Shown here: one piece after another, positions 34,302-43,265 of the stretch | Position numbering within the stretch: the first letter of the stretch is position 1 | Layout of the letters: every line of letters begins with the position of its first letter | Source: Bacteroidaceae bacterium | GTDB lineage: Bacteria > Bacteroidota > Bacteroidia > Bacteroidales > Bacteroidaceae | Direction of reading: 5' to 3' | DNA length: 54,239 nucleotides | NCBI GenBank assembly: GCA_024698925.1 | Contig: JAILQO010000058.1 | Coordinates: 1 to 54,239, forward strand | Translations under genes and position numbers: made by a program | Notes under the pieces: model-generated | The model's database searches: none | What the model was told of the DNA's origin: nothing | Seen by the model: the letters and a program-made list of their open reading frames with translations, nothing else

Positions 34302-35429
34302 ATGAAATACTACCTCATAGCCGGCGAGGCCAGCGGTGACCTCCATGCCTCCCATCTTATAGCCGCTCTGAAAGCGGAGGACCCAGAAGCCAAGTTTCGC
34401 GGTTTCGGAGGCGACCTCATGGAAGCTGAAGGTATGACTCTCGTACGCCACTATCGCGACCTTGCCTTTATGGGCGTTGTGGCTGTTGTACTCCATGCTC
34501 GCACTATTTTAGCTGGCATGAAGCAGTGCAAGGAGGATTTGGTGGCTTGGAAGCCTGATGTTGTTATTCTCGTTGACTATCCAGGCTTCAACATGAAGAT
34601 GGCAAAATATGTTCACTCCATTGCTCTTTGTCCGGTCTATTATTATATAGCGCCAAAGATTTGGGCTTGGAAGGAGTGGCGCATCAAATCTATCCGTCGT
34701 TATGTGGACGAGATATTCTCCATCTTACCCTTTGAGGTTGACTTTTTCGAGAAGAAACACGGCTATCCCATTCATTACGTTGGCAATCCGACCATGGATG
34801 AGGTGACAAGGTACAATGATGAATTGAGAAAGACGAATAATGAAGAAGACAGAAAAGCATCAATCATTGCACTTCTTGCCGGTAGCCGTACTCATGAAAT
34901 CCGCGACAATCTGCCACGGATGATTGAGGCCGCACAGCCTTTCACAGACAAATACAAACTCGTTATTGCCGGCGCCCCTAATATCGCACCAGAATTATAT
35001 AAGAAATATATAGGAGATGCGGATGTAGAAATCGTCTATGGCCAGACCTATAACCTTCTCTCGAAAGCCACAGCTGCATTGGTAACTTCTGGAACGGCCA
35101 CTTTGGAGACGGCACTCTTCCGCGTACCGCAGGTCGTATGTTATTTCATGCAAGGTCGCCATCTCATAATCCTTGTCCGCAAGATACTCCTGAAAGTTCC
35201 CTATATTTCACTCGTGAACCTTATTGCTGGCCGCGAGGTTGTGCCCGAGTTAGTCGCACATCAAATGACAGTAGAGAACTGTCGCCGCCACCTTGCTTCC
35301 ATTCTTCCAGAAGGCGCAGCCCGCGAAAAACAAATTGCTGGCTATGAAGAGGTCGCAGCCCGTCTAGGAGAGCCAGGTGCGCCCCTTCATGCTGCAAAGC
35401 TCATCGTTAAGAAATTAACTGCGTACTAA
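34302..35429 (+). CDS. lpxB: lipid-A-disaccharide synthase
   Basis: LpxB joins UDP-2,3-diacylglucosamine to lipid X (2,3-diacylglucosamine 1-phosphate) to form the lipid A disaccharide on the inner face of the inner membrane (GT19). The 375-residue length is usual. Motifs are MKYYLIAGEASGDLHASHLI at the N-terminus, FRGFGGDLMEAEGM, DYPGFNMKMAK, YYIAPKIWAWKEWR, VGNPTMDEV, LLAGSRTHEI and VTSGTATLETALF. The gene follows surE, an arrangement also seen in Bacteroides. The downstream DUF3237 gene is convergent; no clear terminator lies in the 44-bp gap. Confidence 0.95.
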   Translation: MKYYLIAGEASGDLHASHLIAALKAEDPEAKFRGFGGDLMEAEGMTLVRHYRDLAFMGVVAVVLHARTILAGMKQCKEDLVAWKPDVVILVDYPGFNMKMAKYVHSIALCPVYYYIAPKIWAWKEWRIKSIRRYVDEIFSILPFEVDFFEKKHGYPIHYVGNPTMDEVTRYNDELRKTNNEEDRKASIIALLAGSRTHEIRDNLPRMIEAAQPFTDKYKLVIAGAPNIAPELYKKYIGDADVEIVYGQTYNLLSKATAALVTSGTATLETALFRVPQVVCYFMQGRHLIILVRKILLKVPYISLVNLIAGREVVPELVAHQMTVENCRRHLASILPEGAAREKQIAGYEEVAARLGEPGAPLHAAKLIVKKLTAY

Positions 35430-35473
35430 GAACAGTTTTTCTTAACAAATTGTAAATCCGCCATCGCTGCGCT

Positions 35474-35983
35474 CTACTTTATTTTCCACACATTGAGCAC
35501 AATACCTTTGAAATCCGATGTGAATTCCGGAGCACAGACAAAGAGCGCATTGTTCAACCACCCATATTTGCTGTCAGCAGGGGCCTCGAATTGTGGAGCA
35601 GCTCGAAAGTAGAACGTTGGACGACCATTAGCATCCTTTCCATTGGCGATGATGCCGCGATTACGGACATGAATATAAACGCCATCATCAGTTTTAATAC
35701 AATAGATGGCCTCCAATTCGGTACGATTCTCCGTGTTCAGCTGATAATCAGCTCCGCCATTGATAATCGTACCCTTTAGTTCTGGTCCTTGAAATGTACC
35801 GCCTGTAATAGGAATTACTGTACGGCGGCCATGTTGCGTCTTTTCTATCCCGAAGGCCTCGCCTAACGTCACCTTCAGTTGCATGGCAAATTCCAATTGC
35901 GGAGCCTGTTTGGGAGGATAATCCTGCGCGCTGGCCTTTAGAGCGAAGGCTGCCAGCAGAGCCATGAGGAGGATGTTCTTCAT
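35474..35983 (-). CDS. exported DUF3237 (UPF0311) family protein
   Basis: A 169-residue protein with a signal peptide (MKNILLMALLAAFALKASAQ). The mature part, about 150 residues, follows the DUF3237 pattern: LEFAMQLKVTLGEA, then GGTFQGPELKGTIINGGADY, IYCIKTDDGVYIHVRNRGI, FYFRAAPQFEAPADSKYGWL and VLNVWKI at the end. The family forms a small beta-barrel whose function is not known; most members are cytoplasmic-sized without a signal peptide, so export is worth noting. It has its own TACCTTTG promoter (36016 to 36009), back to back with that of mmdA. Confidence 0.85.
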   Translation of the reverse strand: MKNILLMALLAAFALKASAQDYPPKQAPQLEFAMQLKVTLGEAFGIEKTQHGRRTVIPITGGTFQGPELKGTIINGGADYQLNTENRTELEAIYCIKTDDGVYIHVRNRGIIANGKDANGRPTFYFRAAPQFEAPADSKYGWLNNALFVCAPEFTSDFKGIVLNVWKIK

Positions 35984-36008
35984 CTGATTGATAATTTATT
36001 TGCGGTCA

Positions 36009-36016
36009 CAAAGGTA
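36009..36016 (-). promoter_or_regulatory. -7 box for the DUF3237 gene
   Basis: TACCTTTG on the minus strand, 25 bp upstream of the ATG at 35983. Confidence 0.65.
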
Positions 36017-36090
36017 CATCTTTTTCTGGAATATATTACTTTTTAAGGAAAAAAAGCACGCGGAACAGTCTCTATTAATTATTTATTGTG

Positions 36091-36098
36091 TACCTTTG
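36091..36098 (+). promoter_or_regulatory. -7 box for the methylmalonyl-CoA decarboxylase operon
   Basis: TACCTTTG with a TTTATTG stretch upstream; the ATG of mmdA follows at 36145. Confidence 0.7.
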
Positions 36099-36144
36099 CA
36101 CCCGCAAATTATTCAAACAATAATATTTATAACCGCATTTTGCA

Positions 36145-37716
36145 ATGAGCAAACAAACTGAAAAGATTCAGGAGCTGATTGAGCTCCGTGCCAAAGCCCG
36201 TTTGGGTGGCGGCGAGAAAGCCATTGAGAAGCAGCACGAACGCGGTAAATACACCGCTCGCGAGCGCATCGCTATGTTGCTCGATGAAGGAAGCTTCGAA
36301 GAAATGGACATGTTCGTAACACATCGCTGCCACAACTTCGGCATGGAGAAGAAGCAGTATATGGGCGACGGCGTTGTAACCGGTAGCGGTACGATTGCAG
36401 GTCGCCTTGTTTATGTGTTCGCACAGGACTTCACCGTCAACGCAGGTTCTCTATCCGAGACAATGGCACAGAAGATCTGCAAGGTGATGGATCAAGCCAT
36501 GAAGGTGGGAGCGCCTGTCATCGGCCTGAACGACTCTGGCGGTGCCCGTATTCAGGAGGGCATTAATGCCTTGGCCGGTTACTCGGAGATTTTCCAACGC
36601 AACATTATGGCCAGTGGTGTCATTCCTCAAATCAGCGGCATCTTTGGTCCCTGTGCCGGCGGCGCTGTCTATAGCCCTGCTCTGACAGACTTCACGCTCA
36701 TGATGGAAGGCACAAGCTACATGTTCCTCACTGGTCCCGCCGTTGTAAAGACCGTGCTGGGTGAAGTGGTCACTCAAGAAGAACTGGGTGGCGCTAGCGT
36801 ACACAGCACCAAGTCTGGTGTAACTCACTTCACGGCCAAGACTGAGGAAGAAGCTATGGCGATGATCAAGCAGTTGCTGAGCTATATCCCGCAGAACAAT
36901 TTGGAAAAGACTCCCCGCGTGGAGTGCACAGACCCCATTGATCGCAAAGATGACTACCTCAACGAGATTATCCCCGACAACCCCAACATGCCTTACGACA
37001 TGTACGAGGTTATCGCCAGCATCGTGGATGGTGGTGAGTTCTTCGAGGTTCAGCCCAACTTCGCTAAGAACATTATCGTAGGCTTTGCCCGCTTCAACGG
37101 TCAGAGTGTTGGTATTGTCGCCAACCAGCCCAAGCAGTTGGCAGGTGTGCTTGATTGCAACGCCTCCCGCAAGGGTGCCCGCTTCGTCCGTTTCTGCGAC
37201 GCCTTCAATATTCCCATCGTCACATTGGTTGACGTTCCCGGCTTCCTGCCTGGTACAGGTCAGGAGTACAACGCCGTCATCCTGCATGGTGCTAAATTGC
37301 TCTACGCTTACGGCGAGTGCACAGTGCCTAAAGTGACTGTGACCCTGCGCAAGTCCTATGGTGGTTCTCACATTGTAATGAGCTGCAAGCAGTTGCGTGG
37401 TGACATGAACTACGCTTGGCCTAGCGCTGAGATTGCTGTGATGGGTGCTGCAGGCGCTGCCGCTGTGCTCTACGCAAAAGAAGCTAAGGCTATCAAGGAA
37501 GAAAAAGGTCCAGAGGCTGCTAAGGAGTTCATCGCTGAGAAGGAGGCAGAATATACCAAGCTCTTCGCCAACCCCTATAACGCTGCCAAGTACGGCTACA
37601 TCGACGATGTCATCGAGCCGCGCAATACGCGTTTCCGCGTAATCCGCGCCCTTGAGCAACTCGCCGACAAACGCTTGCAGAACCCCGCAAAGAAGCACGG
37701 AAATATTCCTCTCTAA
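36145..37716 (+). CDS. mmdA: methylmalonyl-CoA decarboxylase, carboxyltransferase subunit (acyl-CoA carboxylase beta type)
   Basis: This subunit transfers the carboxyl group of (S)-methylmalonyl-CoA to biotin, giving propionyl-CoA in the succinate-propionate pathway. The 523-residue protein carries the crotonase-like carboxyltransferase fold twice: N-half [20 protein letters not shown] and [20 protein letters not shown]-half [20 protein letters not shown] and [20 protein letters not shown]. It heads an operon with an OadG-like protein, a biotin carrier and the Na+-pump subunit, spaced 12, 12 and 30 bp. That context distinguishes it from propionyl-CoA carboxylase beta, to which it is closely related. 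A housekeeping-type promoter lies 47 bp upstream. Confidence 0.9.
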   Translation: MSKQTEKIQELIELRAKARLGGGEKAIEKQHERGKYTARERIAMLLDEGSFEEMDMFVTHRCHNFGMEKKQYMGDGVVTGSGTIAGRLVYVFAQDFTVNAGSLSETMAQKICKVMDQAMKVGAPVIGLNDSGGARIQEGINALAGYSEIFQRNIMASGVIPQISGIFGPCAGGAVYSPALTDFTLMMEGTSYMFLTGPAVVKTVLGEVVTQEELGGASVHSTKSGVTHFTAKTEEEAMAMIKQLLSYIPQNNLEKTPRVECTDPIDRKDDYLNEIIPDNPNMPYDMYEVIASIVDGGEFFEVQPNFAKNIIVGFARFNGQSVGIVANQPKQLAGVLDCNASRKGARFVRFCDAFNIPIVTLVDVPGFLPGTGQEYNAVILHGAKLLYAYGECTVPKVTVTLRKSYGGSHIVMSCKQLRGDMNYAWPSAEIAVMGAAGAAAVLYAKEAKAIKEEKGPEAAKEFIAEKEAEYTKLFANPYNAAKYGYIDDVIEPRNTRFRVIRALEQLADKRLQNPAKKHGNIPL

Positions 37717-37728
37717 TCCCTTTGCCCT

Positions 37729-38070
37729 ATGATTACATTATTAACAACCAATTGGTCCACCGTGTGGTCAATGACGGGCTTGGGTATCGGAACTGTCTTT
37801 GTGCTCCTGATTCTACTCTTCCTCATTCTCTCCGTCTTCAGCAAGGTGACACGCAAAACACGCGATAAGGTCCTGACAGGCGTAGAGGCCGTGAAGACGG
37901 TAGTAGAAAACGTGGTAGAGAAAGATGAGCTTGCCGAAAACACGCGCAATGCAGCTATTGCGACCGCCGTCTATCTCTACATGCAAGGCCGCCACGATGA
38001 AGAAAGTGGCATACTCACTATCCGTCATACTAATTCTGCTTGGCACGCTGTGCTAAACAAACGACTCTAA
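37729..38070 (+). CDS. OadG-like gamma/delta subunit of the Na+-pumping decarboxylase
   Basis: A 113-residue protein with one N-terminal transmembrane helix (about 13-36, WSMTGLGIGTVFVLLILLFL) followed by a basic/acidic cytoplasmic part. The GLGIGTVFVLL...FSKV pattern is that of OadG/MmdD subunits, which hold the complex together at the membrane. The C-terminus, HDEESGILTIRHTNSAWHAV, is the usual tail of Bacteroidales members. It lies 12 bp after mmdA and 12 bp before the biotin carrier gene, consistent with a fixed operon order. Confidence 0.85.
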   Translation: MITLLTTNWSTVWSMTGLGIGTVFVLLILLFLILSVFSKVTRKTRDKVLTGVEAVKTVVENVVEKDELAENTRNAAIATAVYLYMQGRHDEESGILTIRHTNSAWHAVLNKRL

Positions 38071-38082
38071 TCCAAAACAACA

Positions 38083-38829
38083 ATGAAAGAATTCAAATTC
38101 AATATCGACGGCAAGGAGATCAAAGCTACCGTAGAACCTCAGGAAGACGGTACGCTGGCCGTCACCCTCAACGACACTACTTATACTGTCGAGGTTCCTG
38201 AGCTGATGAAGCAGGCTCCACGTCCCGTCGTAAACCACGCTGCCGCTCCTGCGCCTGTGGCTACCAAACCTATCGCTGCAGCTCCTGTGGCCTCTAACGT
38301 TGTAGCCGCTCCCCTTCCTGGAACCATCACCAAGGTACTTGTTAAGGAAGGCGACAAAGTGAAGAAAGGCGATACGCTCCTCACCATGGAAGCCATGAAA
38401 ATGGAGAATAGCATCACAGCTGAGGCCGACGGCATCGTACGTAAAGTTCATGTTGGCGTAGGCGCCAGCGTCAATCAGGGCGATGCCCTTGTGGACTTCG
38501 AGGGCTTAGCTGTACCCCAGACTGCGCCCGCTGCACCTGCACCTAAGCCAACTGCAGCACCCGCCGAGGCACCAAAGACAGCTCCCACTGCTGCACCCGC
38601 AGCACCCGCTGCTGGCGCTCACACTGTAGATGCTCCGCTGCCCGGTACCATCAAACAGGTGCTCGTAAGCGTTGGCCAGGAGATCGCCGCCGGTGAAACC
38701 GTCGTCGTCATGGAAGCCATGAAGATGGAAAACAATATCACCGCTGAGTTCGGTGGCAAGGTAACTGCTGTGAAAGTTGCAGTTGGTGACCAGGTACAAA
38801 GTGGACAGGCGTTAGTCGAAACCGCTTAA
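38083..38829 (+). CDS. biotin carrier protein with two tandem biotinyl domains
   Basis: Carrier subunit of the decarboxylase: biotin on it shuttles the carboxyl group from the carboxyltransferase to the membrane pump. Family members usually have ~120-170 residues and a single biotinyl domain. Here, 248 residues hold a short N-terminal domain (1-45), a Pro/Ala linker, a first biotinyl domain (~72-140, EAMKMEN with Lys106), a second Pro/Ala linker (~142-180) and a second biotinyl domain (~181-248, EAMKMEN with Lys214). Both keep the full AMKM motif, so both should be biotinylated. The two domains are similar but not identical, which argues against an assembly duplication. It lies within the mmd operon. 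Confidence 0.92.
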   Translation: MKEFKFNIDGKEIKATVEPQEDGTLAVTLNDTTYTVEVPELMKQAPRPVVNHAAAPAPVATKPIAAAPVASNVVAAPLPGTITKVLVKEGDKVKKGDTLLTMEAMKMENSITAEADGIVRKVHVGVGASVNQGDALVDFEGLAVPQTAPAAPAPKPTAAPAEAPKTAPTAAPAAPAAGAHTVDAPLPGTIKQVLVSVGQEIAAGETVVVMEAMKMENNITAEFGGKVTAVKVAVGDQVQSGQALVETA

Positions 38830-38859
38830 GTATTTGATAATTGATAATTGACAATTACG

Positions 38860-40143
38860 ATGAAACAATATCTCAAGTATTTAAGCCTTTTAGCAGCGCT
38901 GATGCTGGTGCCTATGATAGCATCTGCTCAGGACTTTAACTTTGCTTCCGCAATGGCTAAGTTCTGGGACGATATGGCTATCACCAGTTTCTTCGTGGGC
39001 GAAGGCTGGAAGAATGCGGTGATGATTTGCATCGCCTGCTTCCTTCTGTGGCTCGCCATCAGAAAGCAGTATGAGCCTCTGTTGCTCTTGCCCATCGCAT
39101 TCGGTATGCTGCTCAGCAACATTCCTTCTGCAGGCCTTTTCCACACCTCCATGTGGAACGACGAGTTCCTGAATCCCGATAGCCCCTTCTATCACAGCTA
39201 TCGCCATGTGATGGCAGAGGGTGGTCTGCTTGATGTCCTTTATATCGGTGTGAAGGCAGGCATCTATCCGTGCCTCATCTTCCTCGGTGTTGGTGCAATG
39301 ACTGACTTCGGTCCGCTGATTGCCAACCCCAAGAGCCTGTTGCTCGGTGCTGCCGCACAGCTGGGTATCTTCGCTACTTTCCTTTTCATGCAACTCGATT
39401 TCATGGGCTTCGACATGAAAGAGGCAGCCTCTATCGGCATTATTGGAGGTGCAGACGGTCCTACAGCCATCTTCCTGACTTCCAAGCTGGCTCCTCATCT
39501 CCTTGGTCCTATCGCCGTAGCAGCCTATAGCTACATGGCTCTCGTTCCTGTTATCCAGCCGCCCATCATGCGTGCTTTAACAACGGAGAAAGAGCGTAAG
39601 ATTCAGATGAAGCAGCTGCGCGAGGTCAGCAAGCGCGAGAAGATTCTCTTCCCCATCATCGTGGCCATCATCGTCAGCCTCATCCTGCCGAGTGCAGCCA
39701 CCCTGATCGGTTGCCTCATGCTGGGTAACCTGATGAAGGAGAGTGGCGTCGTAGAGCGTCTGAGCAAGGCCGCACAGAACGAGCTCAACAACATCGTTGT
39801 GATCTTCCTCGGCACCACGGTGGGTGCTACTGCCACTGCTGAGGCATTCCTGAACTTCCAGACCATTAAGATTCTTGTCTTCGGTATCATTGCCTTCGGT
39901 GTTGGCACCGCTGGCGGTGTGCTCCTGGCCAAGTTCATGAACCTCTTCGTGAAGGAGAAAATCAATCCGCTCATCGGTTCTGCTGGCGTCAGCGCCGTAC
40001 CTATGGCAGCCCGCGTCTCGCAGGCTGAAGGACAGAAGGCCAACCCACGCAACTTCCTCCTCATGCACGCTATGGGACCGAACGTTGCCGGTGTCATTGG
40101 TTCTGCCGTTGCAGCCGGTATCCTCCTCAGCTTCCTCGGCTAA
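38860..40143 (+). CDS. sodium ion-translocating decarboxylase, membrane beta subunit
   Basis: OadB/MmdB decarboxylates carboxybiotin and pumps Na+ out of the cell. The 427-residue product has about ten membrane segments, with family motifs [20 protein letters not shown] (read here as [20 protein letters not shown]), [34 protein letters not shown] [14 protein letters not shown] and [18 protein letters not shown]. The start is ATG 38860; the frame is open from 38848 (TTG). An N-terminal extra segment ([24 protein letters not shown]) looks like a signal peptide or additional helix. The 30-bp gap before it contains repeated ttgataattg. A terminator follows at 40174. Confidence 0.9.
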   Translation: MKQYLKYLSLLAALMLVPMIASAQDFNFASAMAKFWDDMAITSFFVGEGWKNAVMICIACFLLWLAIRKQYEPLLLLPIAFGMLLSNIPSAGLFHTSMWNDEFLNPDSPFYHSYRHVMAEGGLLDVLYIGVKAGIYPCLIFLGVGAMTDFGPLIANPKSLLLGAAAQLGIFATFLFMQLDFMGFDMKEAASIGIIGGADGPTAIFLTSKLAPHLLGPIAVAAYSYMALVPVIQPPIMRALTTEKERKIQMKQLREVSKREKILFPIIVAIIVSLILPSAATLIGCLMLGNLMKESGVVERLSKAAQNELNNIVVIFLGTTVGATATAEAFLNFQTIKILVFGIIAFGVGTAGGVLLAKFMNLFVKEKINPLIGSAGVSAVPMAARVSQAEGQKANPRNFLLMHAMGPNVAGVIGSAVAAGILLSFLG

Positions 40144-40173
40144 GCTTAATCAACGTTATACCCTATAGGAAAG

Positions 40174-40210
40174 GCCTCGCCGCATCGAAATGATGCAGCG
40201 AGGCTTTGTT
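40174..40210 (+). terminator. terminator of the decarboxylase operon
   Basis: gcctcgc and gcgaggc (40174-40180, 40198-40204) with further inner gcatc/gatgc pairing, followed by tttgttatttt. Confidence 0.8.
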
Positions 40211-40685
40211 ATTTTACGGGGCCTTCGAACTGATATGTCTATTTACTGAACTCCCGAAACTTTAATTAATAATCCGTCAGATCTGTGCAATCCGTGTTCG
40301 TTATTCTTTCTTGTGGTCGGTCGATTGACCTCAAAATCTCTCAAAAATATATTTGAAAATCTCTCAGCTAAGTATGAAAGATCATTGATTGGATGATTGA
40401 TTGATTTTGAAACAGATTTTCGCTCGTAGAGCGTTAGATTTTGAGGCCTTCAGGCCGACCCCATAACAATATATTCACCGCAGAGAGATTATTATTCTTC
40501 ACCGCAGAGACGCAGAGGCGCGGAGGCTCTGCAAGGAATAATATCTAACTGAACTTCCGAAACTTTAATCTATTTACTGGTCCTTTGAACTGATAAATAA
40601 TTAAATGGATTAGATGGTACATAAATTGTAAATCGTAAATCGTAAATAATGATCAAATTCCGTTGCTTTAGTCAATCTTTTTTTG
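40211..40685. other. repeat-rich non-genic stretch
   Basis: No gene is seen. It contains direct repeats in mirrored order (A at 40222-40235, B at 40238-40248, C at 40245-40266; C at 40548-40569, B at 40569-40579, A at 40582-40595), an inverted-repeat element (40315-40460), a pair of ttcaccgcagaga repeats (40474-40486, 40498-40510) and a tandem gatt run (about 40388-40407). Confidence 0.65.
40315..40460. repeat. 146-bp inverted-repeat element (MITE-like)
   Basis: The 25-bp ends agree at 19 positions in inverse orientation, including ggtcgg/ccgacc at the tips and the 11-bp perfect cctcaaaatct/agattttgagg (40329-40339, 40436-40446). An inner hairpin cgctc-gta-gagcg lies at 40421-40433. It has no coding capacity. 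Confidence 0.6.
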
Positions 40686-40693
40686 TACCTTTG
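40686..40693 (+). promoter_or_regulatory. -7 box for the second HU-like gene
   Basis: TACCTTTG followed by tagc, 23 bp before the ATG at 40717. Confidence 0.65.
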
Positions 40694-40716
40694 TAGCAGT
40701 TTTTAGAGATACAATT

Positions 40717-41352
40717 ATGCCAAGAAAAACTGACGGAATAGAATTTGAGATTCATCCTCGTCCCACGAAGGGCGAAGATGGCAAACCATTGCTTTATGTG
40801 CGCCCGGCCAAAGGGATGAAGAAGAGTTTCAGAGACTTGGATACCTTCTGCAACAAATATCGCGGGATGCGGCCAGGAGAACTCCAACACGCGTTCGACG
40901 TGGTGATGGATGTGGTTGGACAGTGGATGTCATACGGTTATCGTGTGGAGACGCCCATCGGTTCATTCGCCCCAAAACTGAAATTGTTAGGCGAACATAC
41001 CGACCCCAAGACCATTCGCGGCAAGGATGTCATCTACGCAGGCATCGACTTCATCCCTTCCAAAGATTTTATTCGCAAAGGCGGTAACAACAGAGAGGGC
41101 TTCCGCAAGAGCCTGGGGCCCGTTGGCAATAGCCAGATGTACAACGAGACGATGATGGCAGAAGCCCTGAAACGTAGCATGAAGCTGGGTTACACCACCA
41201 TTCCCGAGTTCATGATCTATAGCGGCCTGAAGCGCGATTCTGCCAAAAGCTATCTCGATAGTCTCTGCAAAGGTGAACATCCACATCTCTGGAGAGTAAG
41301 AGAAAGCCGTCGCTGGTTATACTTCCCTAAGGAAAGCGAACACAAGGAATAG
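40717..41352 (+). CDS. HU-like DNA-binding protein with C-terminal helical extension
   Basis: The 211-residue product starts with an HU-type domain of the Bacteroidales variety (about residues 1-125: EFEIHPRPTKG, LDTFCNKYRGMRPGELQHAF, VVGQWMSYGYRVETPIGSFA). It continues with a ~75-residue region (MYNETMMAEALKRSMKLGYT, FMIYSGLKRDSAKSYLDSL, WRVRESRRWLYF). The second part looks like a small winged-helix or helix-turn-helix module, inferred only from its pattern of helices. It is monocistronic, with its own promoter and a bidirectional terminator downstream. It could be a nucleoid or regulatory protein. Confidence 0.75.
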   Translation: MPRKTDGIEFEIHPRPTKGEDGKPLLYVRPAKGMKKSFRDLDTFCNKYRGMRPGELQHAFDVVMDVVGQWMSYGYRVETPIGSFAPKLKLLGEHTDPKTIRGKDVIYAGIDFIPSKDFIRKGGNNREGFRKSLGPVGNSQMYNETMMAEALKRSMKLGYTTIPEFMIYSGLKRDSAKSYLDSLCKGEHPHLWRVRESRRWLYFPKESEHKE

Positions 41353-41673
41353 AAAACCATCCCATAAGGGTAAGAAAAAAGGATGCGTGCGTTCGCCAGC
41401 AGATATTTGGGCGAGCTCTCGCATATATCAGGCCGGCCGCCCGCACATATTGGATCGAACGGCCGCGTTTAGCAAAAAGGCACTTCTCTCCCTGTAAAAC
41501 CGCAAGGTTTTTCCCTTGTTATACCCTACTGTTTCCCCCTTCTTCTCCCGATTCCTTTTGTTCTTCTCCTTAATCTCCCAAATGTTGCAGGTGTAATAAA
41601 AAAGAAGTGGACGCATAAGCATCCACTTCTTTTTATTCAAAGTCTCAAGTTATATGAACTACATACAACAGAT
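41353..41673. other. 321-bp convergent spacer
   Basis: No gene is seen. A GC-rich patch (about 41385-41470) with ggccggccg and gcgagctctcgc palindromes is followed by a pyrimidine-rich run (about 41500-41580) and the bidirectional terminator. Confidence 0.6.
41599..41634. terminator. bidirectional terminator
   Basis: aaaaagaagtgga / tccacttcttttt (41599-41611, 41622-41634) with a 10-nt loop, serving the HU-like gene (+) and the OmpA-like gene (-). Confidence 0.85.
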
Positions 41674-43215
41674 CTATTTGTCTTCCACAACTATAATTGC
41701 CACACGGCTCTTAGCGGTATCTCCATAAGGCATCACTGTGTCACCTTTGGCATCTACCGTCAGACGGCTGACATCAATGCCTGCATTAGTTAATTGTTTA
41801 GCAACAGCCTCTGCACGACGCAAAGAACAGCGGGCATTGACAGCAGGGGTTCCAGTTCCCGCATCTGCATGTCCTGTAATCGTAGTGGTTGTCGAAGGAT
41901 TTGCTTTCATCCGCTCTATGACACGTTGCACCTTCATTTCTTCCGAAGAACGCACGACAGCGCTGCCAATCTGAAAAAAGACATCTTCTTTGACAGATGC
42001 CACCTTAGAGGCTACGGGTTGAACGGCAACAACTGGTTGCACCGCCACGGCCGGCACAGACGCTGGCTGTAACTGGGTGTCGTTTGGCATTTCCTGCTGT
42101 ACAGATGTCAAGGGTATAAAACCATCTAAAGACACATGACGCCCCTCTTGGGTACTGACATATTGGAATTTTCTGCCTGTTGCAGAATTGACGGCCTCCG
42201 TATATAAGATCTCAAATTGGTCGCCAGGATTCAAGCGGTATACAGTATTCGTGAATTTCAAGTCCTTGATATCCCTAACATCCGATTGAGGCACATTGAG
42301 AAAGATTGTTGGCATATCTGTAAACTCCAAACCAAGGTACTGACTCTCTGGATTATAACTAATATCACGCAAATTTGAGTTTGCTCGATCACCTGCCATC
42401 TCTGTGGAAACCATCTTGACATACTCTAAACGCTGTGTTGCGATGAACTCTTCTGAGGTACGCGTCTGATACTCAGCCTTACTCTCTCCCTTCAAGCGTT
42501 TCATCCAGTGACCCATCCGTTCGCGAACAGTAGCCTGCATTTGATCATAGAGTGTTGCTGGTATTTCAACGTCTTCTTGCTTCACTTTTGGATAGGCGAA
42601 ACGATAGGTAAGTCCCGCCATGAGAAATGGCCACCAACGTTCGTTACGAGATACTAAACTGGAAGTCTGCCGCACATAATGAACACCGCCTTCAAGATTG
42701 ACATTCCATTTACGGTCGAGGCTATAGCCCACAATACCACCACCTTTCCAGCCTGTATTCCAATAGTCACCATTAGCTTGGTTGCGGGCAACATTATCAA
42801 TCCAGACATGTGGAAGTACTAAATTGAAGGGAACTCCTGCAACACCAATCACCGAGAGGCGGTTGTTATTATTAGGGAAGAAAAGATTAGAGAAATCAAA
42901 GAGGAAATCAAGATCAGTATTCAAGAACTTGCTAACGAAGTCTTCACCATTTGACATTTTGGCATCCCAAGCCGAAAGACCTATTTGTAAGCGGGTGCCA
43001 AAAACATCCGTAAAGAAATAGCCCAACGAAAGAGAACCTTGCATCCCCCACTTGCGATTCATATCCATGCTGTTATAATTCTTGAGCAGACCACCTTGAA
43101 GGCTTACAAAAGCATGGGGCAACGTATAATCCTCAGGCTCTGCCACCTGTGCCGAAGCAGAGGTGACAAGCGCCGAGGTTATAACAAGCATTAACAATTT
43201 TACATTCATAGCCAA
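41674..43215 (-). CDS. OmpA family outer-membrane protein
   Basis: The 513-residue product has a signal peptide (MNVKLLMLVITSALVTSASA; start at 43215 or at the second Met at 43209). It has an N-terminal region with beta-barrel-like alternation (about 30-195, FVSLQGGLLKNY...FLMAGLTYRF), a middle region of unknown fold (about 200-375) and a C-terminal OmpA peptidoglycan-binding domain (about 405-510, FFQIGSAVVRSS, ITGHADAGTGTPAVNARCSL, KSRVAIIVV). The domain usually anchors the outer membrane to the cell wall. It starts 50 bp after the carboxyltransferase gene on the same strand without a clear promoter of its own, so it may be transcribed with it. Confidence 0.85.
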   Translation of the reverse strand: MAMNVKLLMLVITSALVTSASAQVAEPEDYTLPHAFVSLQGGLLKNYNSMDMNRKWGMQGSLSLGYFFTDVFGTRLQIGLSAWDAKMSNGEDFVSKFLNTDLDFLFDFSNLFFPNNNNRLSVIGVAGVPFNLVLPHVWIDNVARNQANGDYWNTGWKGGGIVGYSLDRKWNVNLEGGVHYVRQTSSLVSRNERWWPFLMAGLTYRFAYPKVKQEDVEIPATLYDQMQATVRERMGHWMKRLKGESKAEYQTRTSEEFIATQRLEYVKMVSTEMAGDRANSNLRDISYNPESQYLGLEFTDMPTIFLNVPQSDVRDIKDLKFTNTVYRLNPGDQFEILYTEAVNSATGRKFQYVSTQEGRHVSLDGFIPLTSVQQEMPNDTQLQPASVPAVAVQPVVAVQPVASKVASVKEDVFFQIGSAVVRSSEEMKVQRVIERMKANPSTTTTITGHADAGTGTPAVNARCSLRRAEAVAKQLTNAGIDVSRLTVDAKGDTVMPYGDTAKSRVAIIVVEDK

Positions 43216-43265
43216 TTCGTTAGTTAGAGATAGCCTTTCTTTTCCAAGGTTAGCAAGCGCAAGGG

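Noticed and set aside
36451..37698. 415-residue minus-strand ORF
   Set aside because: Shadow of mmdA; the plus-strand frame is a well-conserved enzyme.
41428..41640. 70-residue minus-strand ORF in the convergent spacer
   Set aside because: Covers the terminator hairpin and low-complexity DNA; Lys/Arg-rich without family features.
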